Source: Aldrovandia affinis
Lineage: Eukaryota; Chordata; Actinopteri; Notacanthiformes; Halosauridae
Assembly (NCBI GenBank): GCA_029706075.1
Contig: JAINUG010000007.1
Coordinates: 4,305,001 to 4,369,000, forward strand
DNA length: 64,000 nucleotides
Direction of reading: 5' to 3'
This document shows, piece after piece, positions 12,000-23,900 of this stretch (position 1 is the first letter of the stretch; every line of letters begins with the position of its first letter). The notes under the pieces are model-generated. The model saw only the letters and a program-made list of their open reading frames with translations, had not been told where the DNA came from and did not search any database. The translations under genes and the position numbers were made by a program.

Positions 12000-14900
12000 A
12001 TGAACGCAAGGTTTGCAGAAAGAACATGAAAAAGTGTATGCTTTAAACATGAACAGAAACGTAACATGAAAACCGAATCAAGACATGACATGAAATGAAA
12101 CGTGACATGAATGAAACATAAAACATGGCATGAATTACATGGAACCGTGACAAGGGCAACTAAACTGATACCGGGTATGAAAGGTAAAAGTTATGATGAT
12201 ACACTTAAGGCACTCAATCTATTTAAACTTAGCAAACGGAGACTTAGGGTGGATTTGATTGAGGTTTTTAAATTCCTAAAAGGGATTAACAAAGTAAAAT
12301 ACCAAAGATTTTTTAAGATAAGTGGGGTCAGCAGAACAAGAGGCCACAGGTGGAAATTAGTTAAAGGCAAATTCCGCACAGATATTAGGACGTTTTTCTT
12401 TACACAGAGAGTTGTCAATGCCTGGAACAGCTTGCCAGGTCAGGTAGTAGAGGCAGAAACGCTTGGGCTGTTCAAGTCCAGGCTAGATGTAGTACTAGAT
12501 ACTCTTTAGATTAGGACATGACGAGCCTAGATGGGCCGAACGGCCTGTTCTCGTCATTATGTATTCTTATGTTCTTATGTTCTTATAGACATCATGGTCA
12601 AGGAGTATCTGCTTTCGACCACAGTTGCTCCTAGTTGATGATGTCTTTCCCTCAGACTTTTGTGCTAATATGACCTTAGCCACAGTTCCTCATGAAGCAT
12701 CAGCAGGTTGAGCAGTCTTCTGCGCCGAAGCTCCTGCCAAACATGCCCCAACAATCACCCCTCTTTCAAAGTCACTGACATCTCTTCTTCTAGCCATGGT
12801 CGCCAAAATAATGGGCAACTGGGCATGCCAAGCTTTTTTATAAATGACTCTAAGCATGGTGGGATGTTAATTGCTTAATTAACTCAGGAACCACACCTGC
12901 AAGCATCTGCTTTCAATATACTTTTTAGCCCTGATTTACTCAAGTGTTTCCTTTATTTTGGCAGTTACCTGTATACACAAAATGTGTTATTATTCACTAT
13001 TTTAAGGCCTCTACTTTTTACTTATGACCCTTTATTCAGAAGTAGGCCTATGTTTATTATTATTTTACATTTTCACCTACGTTTGTTGTTTTCTTTAACC
13101 ACTTTCCCCAATCTATGGACATTATAATTTATTTTTAACTAAGGTAACACAACAAACATGTTTGAAATGTGCAGACACACAGTTATACATTAAAGGAGTA
13201 ACAACAACTAAACAAGTTAATAAATGTATAATCGCTTTCATCTGGGTTCAAACTTCATAAGGTTTTGTATATAGCCAGTTTAGCCACCATCTCTCATCTC
13301 AGCCACTCCTTTTCAAGGGATCGCACAGAAGACACAGACCACATGGGTAACAATGAATTCATGTTTCCTGCATAGTGTTGTTAGACTAGCCTAATTGTCA
13401 ATCAGCATGCACAGCCACTCACCATTATTCGGTCATGATATATTCCTTCACATATCGTTGGAGCTGAACAATACAGCTGTCACAGTAGCTGTCATTATCT
13501 TGAACGAACATAATTCGAAATAAATAAATAAGTAAAGAAATAAAAATTCACAAAGCAAATTCACCAGCTGTTTAAACTTAATCAATATGAACAATGTTGC
13601 TAGTGGCTCCAATTTAAGGGAACTAATAACTGACTGATTTCACAAGCAACAAAGTTGACAATGACAGCGATCAAATGTGAATTACCTTGATGTCCAGGTA
13701 GCGTCGCTGAGACACTGTCCAGCGCACCTCTCCAACAGGCACGTGTCCATTCCATTTTGTTTAATTGATTGCATGTGAAAAAGAATAAAAAGCCAAAAAC
13801 TCAGCCGTCTGCAGTTTAGGAATCGCGCATGTTCAAATCTTCAATTTCAATTTTAATTCCATTAATCATGCAGCCTTAGTAGAAATAGAAATAGAAGATA
13901 GAAAAGTGTTCTGGTACCAGATACAATGAGACATTTTGAGAGTGAGCCCTTACCTCCCCACAGTTATAATATAAATGAACTACGTTTTCTGACACTTAAG
14001 TATGTTTGAGTAATTAGCATTGCCTAATTACGTAATGTTTTAAATAATGTCCATAATAATATCCAATATCTCACTGATTAGCCTGAATTGAAAATGCCCA
14101 GGCTGTTGGGGCTTTAATAATTTTGCTTGAAGATTTATTAAAGCGCTGGTTGGATATTATATTACGGCTTAATTCATCATAGTTCTGTGTGTTTATTGTT
14201 GTATCGGAAGTTATTCTTTGGGTTGATTTTTGCTGTATATTAAGGGTGGGCTGATGTATTTCTGGCTGATTTGTATTGTTTTGATGGGTGGTTATGTTTT
14301 TGCTGGGTGGCTGTTCTTTGGCATTTTGCAAGATGTCTATCCCTTTCTCTTTCTGTTTGGTTGTTTCACTGTGTGGTTATTATTTTTGAAAGGGCATTAT
14401 TTTGCTCCATTTTCATGACTTTATGGGATGGCTGGTTGTGCCGGGTGCTTTATGTTTTGCCTGATGGTTACGAGCAGCAGTGTGGTGTAAGTGTTAGGGA
14501 GATAGAAAGATGCATATTAAATTCCTAGTTGGGGCACTGTACCCTTGAGCAAAGTGCTTCCCCTGAATTGCCTTAGGAAATAATCTGTTGTATACACAGA
14601 TATGATGTAAAAACCTAATCTATGTGCTGTAAGTCACACTGGGTAAAGGTAAGCAAGCAAATAATGTAGGCTGACAAAGTATTAGGCTATTATTGTTTTT
14701 TCCATTTGTTTTCTTGGGTGTTGTTGTTGAAGTCTGTTAATGCTTTGCCTGCTGGTTTAAGTGAATTAGAGCCTTGAGTTATCTGATGTGAACAGTTTTC
14801 ATTGCTGTCGCTGTTTCCTCATAAACAACATGTCTGTTGTGGCTGGGGCCCATCAGGTGCAAACCAGTCTGAGTTCCTGTGTGTATAACATTTTACATTT

Positions 14901-17900
14901 ACATTTTAAGCATTTAGCAGACGCTCTTATCCAGAGCGACTTATAAGCATATTGACCAGGGCAGCTCCCCTTGACTGGCACTTGTTGCTTTTGTCAGTAA
15001 AAAAAATGGAACGATTGAAAGGCCTTATCTTGTCGCATGCAGTCCAGAGCAGGTGTGAAATGCTCCTGGGCATCGGTCTCTTATCAGGGCAGTCAAATAA
15101 CATACAGTAGCCTGGATGTAGCGTAATTACACTTTCCCATAATCACTGCGGTCAAAGGTCAAGCACAGTGTGTCCCTCTGTGTTTTCCTCTTTCTCCATG
15201 CGGCGGCCAAGAGATTAATTGACTGCTAATTGCATCATCTCTTCAATTCATAGAAACCAGCTCTCTCTGTTGGTGGATATAATGAAAAAGCAATTTCGTT
15301 GGTCAGTTCCATTTGCAGTTGGTAAAATGTGGGCTCACGGGAACAGGGAGGAAGCCCTCCTAAAATAACCAAGCCTACCAGTGAAACGGATTAACGCTGT
15401 GAAGAATCATGGAATTGCAGGTTATGGGGGTGTGACAGGTGTGAATTTACCAGGAAATGTGTCACTCCTAAAAAGCAATTTATAATCTAGTTATTCCCAT
15501 CTTGGGAATGGGACTAAAATGGGTTTATGTTTATTTTCTGAACATCCACTTGGGTTTATACAAGCATCCATAACAAGCATCCATTTTAAAAATGCTTTGA
15601 TTTAAAGGTCACTTCATTTAATTTTAGTGCATTGCGGCAATATTCACATTCACATTCACAAGGTCTTTTTTTCTTTGCACATTATCCGTGGTGATTAATA
15701 AGTTAGAAACCATGCGAAGTGCCAGATGCAAGGCATTACAATATCACCACAACCATAATGCCGCATCACAAGTCAAGCGCATCAAGAAGTGGGTGTAGTC
15801 AGCGTTGATTTCCCCACATTTCAGGTGGAGAGCTTGTTCTGACGGGGGCTGTGAGCTGAATTGTTAATTTTTTGTCTGTTTGTTTTTTGCGCAGTTTAAT
15901 TTCGTGGGGAGGATCCTGGGGCCACGGGGTCTGACGGCGAAGCAGCTGGAGGCCGAAACCGGGTGCAAAATCATGGTGCGAGGAAAGGGCTCCATGAGGG
16001 ACAAGAAAAAGGTGAGAGGTCATTGCCCATCTGAGGCGCGCAGGCGTGAGTGCTGACTGCAACGCGGCATCGTGGCACACATGCCACTGTACCCCTCCTT
16101 ACTTTTCATTGATATTTCGGGAACAGTGCGCAGCTGTGCTGGAGCTGTACAGATTCAAGGCCCCAAAGGACTCCTATTTAAAGTAATATATGCAGAAATA
16201 TAACCTTCAAAAATATAGGGAATATATTTGAACAGATGTCAAAACACACAGTGCTCCTGGGATATATTACATCGTCAAATATGTCCTGCAGTGTATGCAG
16301 AAAATTGCATATATGCAAGTGGAAATAACAATTTTTGGGGTAATAATTACTTATTTTTCCATATATTGACACACATTCCATTAGAGAATATAGAGGGGAT
16401 AGATTAAATAATGGAAGCACCCATTGTCATCGTAGGCTCGGCCTATTGTTGTCAATTGAAGAGGGCCAGAATGTGCCCTCCGAAGTGCGTGCAGTCAGCC
16501 GCCACTCCGCCACACAGTTGCTGTGTCAGAGGACTGCCAGTTACACAAGGCCTGTACAACTGAGGCAGGCAGACCAACCAAAGGAGACACTAGTGAGCAA
16601 TGAGGGAGGGAATATCCCTCTGACTGATACGCTCCCTTTGCTGTGGTCAATTATGTGTTGCCCCATGGGGCCCCTGGCATAGTCGGCACTGGCAAGACCA
16701 GGAATTGATCCAGATAGAGCGCCTGACTGCACTGAGAACAAGTCCCTCAGCTGGATAGACCACTCTGGGGAGCTGGCATTTAAAATTGTATCCTACTTCC
16801 TACTCCCCCCCACCTCCATACACACACACACACACACACACATTCACACAGCACACACCCAGAATCTGCCTCCCACTAACGCAAAGATGTCTTTCTATTT
16901 ATGTCGTAACAAGCCTTCGGCCCAAATTGTTTTGAAAATAACCCACAGGTGTCCAAACATTGTTTTTGGCCGTCCTGTCACTGGTATGGGGCCTGGCCCC
17001 AGGACTGAGGACTGTTTTTAGAAACACCCTTTCCCCCCCTCCCCGTGTTCTCACTGCGTCCCCATACTTGTGTACGCCAGCAGAGCTTGTGGGGGGGGGG
17101 GGGGTGTACATTATCTCCGCCGGTACATTCTCTTCCCAGAACAACAGTGTGGCATTGTCTTTCTGAAGAACACACGTGTGTCCAGGCTGCTCGCTCCCAC
17201 CAAGGCGTGGGCTTTTCTGGATCTCTCTGTGAGACTCACAGCATCACCAACTCTGTGTTAATCCAGCTAAACATCACAACTGGGCCAAAAGATTGAAAAA
17301 AATGTAACAATACGGTAATGCAAAACAACACACAGTCCTGTATGCTTCTGCATTTAGAAGGGATGTTCATCGTTTACCGTTTAAAGAGAATTTAGTAAAC
17401 GTTTAGAATTTGACAAATTTCTATTTTATTTATGTTTTAGTTTTTTTTGACCGCAATCAATTTGAAACATAATCCACAAGCGTCATCTTTTCACTTGTTC
17501 TGTGGCACCGTTGTGTTCAGCCACTTTGTCTTGATTAGGTTTGCAGTTTTATTTTTTTTCTGTACTGCCATTTGTTTCTAAGCATTTTTCACAATTGTAT
17601 TAGCGCATAGCTGTGTGGTCAGATGTTTTTAGCAGGTGCATTTTTTTGTTTTGTTTTTTGTTCAATTTTCAAAAATGTTCTCTGAATTTGGTGGCCAATT
17701 GTACCCTTTATTGATTCAATCCCCCCCACGAGCCCTCCACCTACAACTAAGGGGCCAGCCACTACCCTGGGAACGGCAATGACAATGGTGACAAACCGCC
17801 TCCTTCGAGAAGAAACTCACCTAGCCGCTGCCTGTGATTCCAATACACACTCACAGGGAAGCGTTCTGTGCATGCGGCGAGCTCATGCCTGCTTCCCTCC

Positions 17901-20900
17901 CCCCTTCCCCTGGGGCGGACAGCCAATCACCGCCCCCGAACAGGTCTCCCAGCCAGAGCCGGGCTTGATTTCATTATTTAATTAACAGATTCATACGATT
18001 TTATAATATCTTTTTCAATGAATTTGTTGTTTTGTTCATTTTAGTGACCACTGAACTGATAATTTGTATTTTGTTTTAAAAGTAGATTACATTTAAAGTT
18101 AAGAACCATGGTGGTTACATTGACTGCAAACCCCCTCCCGTATTGTATACATACATTTTATGTTACGGGGAATCTACATACAGACTACCTAGAGAAAGAG
18201 AATGAGAGAGAAAAGAGACAGAGGCAAAGAGCGTGTGTATGTGTGTGTGCGTGTATGTTGGTGTGTATGTATGTGTGAGCTCTTTTTAGCTTTGCTCCAC
18301 TCAGCAGATTGAAATTTCATGCCCAAATGTTGTGCATATGCGTCCTTCAACAAAGGAAAAGTCCTCTTTTCAGCTTTTCATCTCTAAATCTCTCAAAGGG
18401 AACATGGGCTTTTCACACTCAAAGATGGCTGAGGGCCTCCTGAAGCATGTGTGTTGATGTATGGTGTGTTTTTGGGTGGCCTACAAGGAAGGACTGGTTA
18501 CACACACTGTGTCGTGTCCCTGTAGTTTATTGGTCATCTTAGCCCCAAATCCTACAGGGGAGCCAGTAGTGTTACAGTAGGATACATCCACACTATTACG
18601 GCACTTTGAGGTATACCTTATCATGGAGTGGAAAAGGCTTTTGGAGTATTCAAAACCAGGCTTGACACATTTCTGGCTACTCTCTAGACAAGGTGTGTCC
18701 AGTCTTTTCCAGGAAGGGCCGGTGTGGGTGCAGGCTTTTGTTCTAGCCCAGCACTAAATCACCTGATTCAACTAATCCACCAATTGTGATCTTCAATCAA
18801 GACCTTGATTAATTGAATCAGGTGTTTTAGAGCTGGGCTACAACAAAAGGCTGCCCTTCTCAGGTAAGATTGAACACTCCTGTTCTAGACAATAGGAAAA
18901 ATGACAAGCCCTAGATGGTCTGAATAGCATACTCCCGTCATTAAATGTTCATAATGACGAGAATGAATTATGGGTAGGAAGTACTGTATTCCACTGTCCT
19001 TGCGGTAGGTGGCTTACATTTGAGATCCTTTCAACAAAACCATCGGGGGAAAAAAGACGTGTGACACAATCCCGCGGTCCCCACTTCCCCAACACCAATG
19101 AGTTTCCATTACAAAGTTTTCTGTACAAAAAAAAAGTAATTGCTATATTCTTTGCTAAAATAATGTCATCTGTCGGTTCCCAAACAGACTGATGGGGATA
19201 CACTGTCTTTACCCCACCCATTCACTTTCTCTCACAAGGGAATATATTACCTTTGCTCAGATTGCAAAACATGATAAGTGATTATCTTCAGTGCCGAGCT
19301 GGAGTGCAGGGTAAATATAGACTCCTTGTGATCAAACGCAGCTGGAGACAGGACCTACGAAAGGCCCAATGCTTGTTCACTCAAAGGGATATTGCCAAAG
19401 TCAGTCCTGGGGAGGGAGGGTTCTAGTGTGTGCTGGTTTTACTTCCAGCCGTAAACACAATGCCCCTCCTGGGTGTAACAAACTACTAATTTGTTTTAAT
19501 TACACACTAAAGGCAGTTAAGTCCTCGGAGGCCCACATTATATCAGGAATGGATGCATGTTCTATGTGCAAAGAATCAATATCCTATATTCTCACAAGAC
19601 TATCCTTTTATATTTTGGTGTATTAATTAATTAATTAATTAATTAAATTAGTTTTACACTACCAAGATTGTAGAAATTAATATTGAAGCACCGAAATGTC
19701 CCCATGGTGTGATATCTTCCTACTGCTGTGCTACAGAGATATAAACATTGAGGTGGACTTACAATGCTAGAAATGTGCTACTCAAACGGACACTTTTAGC
19801 AGGAAATCACAGGCATGTTTACACATCAGACGCAAACCATGGTGCTAATCACTCAATGACAACTGATTTGCATTGCCTAGAAGCTCTGACTCATTACAGC
19901 AAGAAAAATATATTTTATTGTGATATGTATATTAATTTGATTATCTGGATTTATCCGGGAAGGTTTGTTTTGGTTTTATTGAATTGTATATGCCCTTAAA
20001 GTGGCTTTTTATTGAATCCCAGCCAGGGTGTATTGAGTATTCATGTACAAGTAATTGGTGCAATTAAGTCACACGATTTCAGAAACAAACTTTATTTAAA
20101 ATGCAAATATGAACAACATACCGCCACACAATACAGAAAAATGCACACAAAAAATTGAAACTCAAAAAACAGAAGTATATTGATGTAATTATATACACAT
20201 ATATAAAAGGTCAAATATAAGCTAATTAAAACAAGCACCATCACTCCATAATGATGCAGTGGAAATAAATGTTCAATGTGATCCAGTGGCTGGCTCACTA
20301 AAGGGGCTGTTTGTTCAACATACAGACAAAATGTATTAAAAAAGCAGAGCACCACAGAACATTTTGCAAAGGGGCTCATGGAAGGTGGAGTCTATGATTG
20401 AATTAACTGAACACTCCCTTTAAAGTGAAAATAAATGAGACAGCCCTTGTGATGGGGCTACCAGTATACCTGTTTAAAATCGTTAGTGGTAAAATGGGAA
20501 CCTTTGTATTGTATTGAAATGTTTATTTTGTATATATTTGTACATTTATATTCCACTATGTTTCATATAAAAAAAATTATGTTTTGTATTTATATTAAAT
20601 TTTTATAACAACAACATAACTACATCTCAACAGCAGCCAACAGACACTGTAAACATGTAATACGGTCTCTTTAACCTGGAAAGACACAAGCATTACAAAG
20701 CACCACAGTTTCACCAAAACTTTATGTAAATATATCTAACATAATTAATGTATGGATTTAATTACTTACATATAAATATTTGTATAATCTGCAAAGACAG
20801 TCTGCATGCATACCTTATCAAGAAAGCTTTTACATGCTTTCAGAAAGTACTGTGGAGCCACAGGGTATTTTTTGTAGAAGTTTTAAGGCATCCCCAGAAT

Positions 20901-23900
20901 ATTATACTAGAGCATGAGCAGCAACATTAATTTCGCATTAGCAGAGTGCATTAACATACATTTAGTATTCTTAATGCATTAAAATGTGGAAAAACAAAAA
21001 TATTGTTCTAAGGCATGTGTTTTTTTAGCAATCTCGATTGACATGTAGTTTATTGGCAACTAAAACACACATACTAGCATTTGTGCAATAAGAAGAAGTG
21101 TCTTTGTGATCAGAGATATAATAATACCAATTATAATAATTACTACTACTACTAAAAATAATATCAGGAATAAAAGACAATACATTTATTTTAAAAGATG
21201 AGTTTAATGGCCCTGGTGGGGAGTCCCGATCGGGGGCGGCGTTTGGCTGTCCACCCCAGGGGGAGGGGGAGGGTGAGCCGGCATGAACTTGCTGAGAAGC
21301 GTGTACAGGTGTCTCCAGAACGTGGGTGGGTGAATTCCCTCTCGAAGGAAGTGGAGTTCGAGAATTAGCTTGCCTCTTAGAGATGGGCAGCGAGTTTGTG
21401 TGTGTGTGGGGGGGGCAAATCAAATTAAATAGAGGGTATAATTGGCCACTAAGAAAAACTGGAAAAAATCTGAAACAAATTTTTATATAAAAAATAAATA
21501 AAAATGTAAGTTTTAAAAGCACAGGCTGTCATTATCATTGTCATATGTGGGGGCCTACATAGAGAAAGGTTGGTCACTGTTTGTTCTGAACATCTGAGGA
21601 CCCGTTGTGGCAGACAGGGATTGAGAAGTGCCTTAAAAGTAATCAAAACATCTTAAAATGTATTCTAAAAACAATTGGTAGCCAGTTTAGCCAGGAGCAA
21701 TATGAGTCCTATTTTTGGTTTTCAATATAGTCTGGCTGCAGCATTCTGAATTAACTGGAGGCGAAATAATGCATTGCCATTAGATACGCACATGTATGAC
21801 TTCCGTTTCTTGGAATAACAAAAAATAGCAGTTTTTTAAATGGTAGTAGCTTTGGGGGTCTTCTCAGTATGGTGCTAAACACCCAGCTTTAAATCAAATA
21901 TGACGTCAAGATTCCTTACCTGAATGAGACCTGACTTGCTTGGTACTCAGTAGCAGCACTTCAGTTTTATCTGAGTTTTAAAAAAGCCGAACCAACTTCA
22001 GTACATTTCCACCAAGGCCCCCCCCATGCTGTTAGGCGACTGATTAACAATGAGGTCTAAAAGAACTAAAATTGTTTGAATAATTTTTCCATTCTCGTTC
22101 AATAATAAGCATTCATTAACATTTAATTTGCTACTTTAACAAGGGAAATTTCACCATCGTTATTTGAGTGGAAACCAGGACTGAAATTGTTCAAAAAGGC
22201 CATCTATGTTGTGTTTCTTAATAAGGGGCTTTCTTAATAAACACAGCAGGTCCAGGGTAGGATGGAATGGCCCCCCAGGAGCAAAAGAGCTGCTTGTGAT
22301 TGCGAGGACATCAACTGCATACAATTTGATACACTTTTTTTTTAACCCATATCCGCCGTGCAAAACCCTTCATTCACCGATCTATGGGATATTCCTCAGA
22401 CCGCGCAAACGCTACAGTCGCCGTCCTACAGAATGTCCCGTAGCAGAAATTAAATTAAATTGAAATGCGTGTTGAGGTGCAATGTCCAAATATTATATCA
22501 TTATATAACAAACACATGGGTGGTGTAGACTTCGCTGACAAAACAATTGCCTGTTAAAAGAGACAAACAAAGTCACTAAAGTAGTACTATCAAATAATTT
22601 GGTACATGCTTGCCATCGCTATCCTAAATGCTTGCATTGTTTACAATAAAGCTAATAATACAAAGATGATATTGCGTGACTCAGAGAGTCTCTATCAACA
22701 AACTTGATAGGTATAAGCTACAGGAAAGCAGTAGGAACAGTAGGATCCCGACAGACACAACAAACAAAAGGCACACAAGAAATTGAAACTAATAACAAAA
22801 TGAAGAATGAGGTGAACTTGTGACATTGCAGGGAATGATACGAACTCAATTCATTGAAATATAACTCTTCACGTCAAATTTAAAAATGGTTATATGTAAA
22901 TGTAGATGTGACAAATGTAAGATTGTGAGAATGTATCTGTACATAATTTGCACACATATTTTGTATATAATAACACAAATTTGTTAAAACGTTTAATTGA
23001 TATGACATACCATATATCTCCACAAATGATGTATTATTATAAATTATGTATAAATCAATATTTTCACATTTTTATAATTTGTATATGATTGTACATCATT
23101 TGTTTTTAAATTGCAATTATGATTGGGCATAACACATCAGTTTATACATCAAAATAAAGATAATTTCATGCTCTTTCCAATGATACATCATTTCTCTTAT
23201 TGTTTCTCTTATTTGGAATAAGAGGGAAGTGTTAGACTGAAGGTTGGCTGAGTGCGAATGGGTGTGTTATGTGGCTAGGCACACACCGTGTTTATACAGA
23301 ATAATGCATTAGGCGGCTATGAGTTAAGCAGTCTGGTGGGGATAACATCAAGGGAAACGGTTGAAGAATTCATATGCGTCACAATTTCAGTTAGCTCATC
23401 AGCTGTTATACTCTTGAATGAAATGAATTATTTCATGTTCAGATGCACAGAATCATTTAGGTATGTGTCATAGAGGGGGGTCTGATTTCTGATGTTCTCT
23501 ATTTTAAGGTGCAAACAAAAGCTTTAATGAAATTATAATTTCATACGAGTAAAAGTAGCCTGATATGTTATTCTCCTGGCTAGTTGGTCATGGAGTTTCT
23601 TGGATTGGCTGTGCTCTTTTGTATGCAGTGGAGTGTCTTCATCAGTAGACTGATTAGTCATGTGGACGTGGATGCAGGAGATTTGCTTGAAAATCAGTAA
23701 GCACAATTGAGAAAATGTGCCCTGCCGGATAACCATAATTTTTATCTATTTCCGGAGGCGGGGGGGAAAAAAACTATTTTGCATATCTGATTGCTGTATA
23801 ATCAAACCCTGATTTTTGTTTATGTGAAAACAAAAGAAAGTGATGTTGGGTGTGTTTGGGTGTGAAATCTTCCTCCCATGGCACATTCCTTTCAGAACCG

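Larger units (their letters stand above)
11100..12584 (+). mobile_element. CR1-like LINE 3' end inserted in the Tc1 relic
   Basis: It is flanked by ATAGA (11095-11099 and 12585-12589), a probable target duplication. The reading frame on both sides of the inner LTR encodes the C-terminal tail of a non-LTR reverse transcriptase (LEKVQRRA, then [20 protein letters not shown], later [20 protein letters not shown]), with the stop at 12507-12509. The 3' end finishes in 8-bp repeats of TTCTTATG type, a CR1 hallmark. It is 5'-truncated. Confidence 0.75.
10896..12975 (-). mobile_element. second copy of the same Tc1-like element, split by later insertions
   Basis: Its sequence parallels the 975-1765 copy: GTCAACTGATTCAGAGTTGC near 11042, TCCTAGTTGATGATGTCTTT near 12629, and the right end ATTTTGGCAGTTACCTGTA. 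About 230 bp near the left end is deleted relative to the first copy. A 1.49-kb LINE insertion separates 11099 from 12585. Confidence 0.78.
2181..15894 (+). other. qki: qki intron 2
   Basis: This is a 13.7-kb intron. It holds SINE-tail-related fragments near 3.9, 4.4, 14.5 and 14.9 kb, a long CA-rich tract (6.7-7.1 kb), an ATT microsatellite (9.24-9.31 kb), and a nested Tc1/CR1/solo-LTR block (10.9-13.0 kb). The stretches 2.2-3.9, 4.7-6.7, 7.1-9.0, 9.3-10.9, 13.0-14.5 and 15.0-15.9 kb show nothing I can assign. Confidence 0.8.

Noticed and set aside
12111..12509. 132-residue open frame as a host gene
   Set aside because: It is the C-terminal end of a CR1-type LINE reverse transcriptase frame ([17 protein letters not shown]), beginning inside the LTR.
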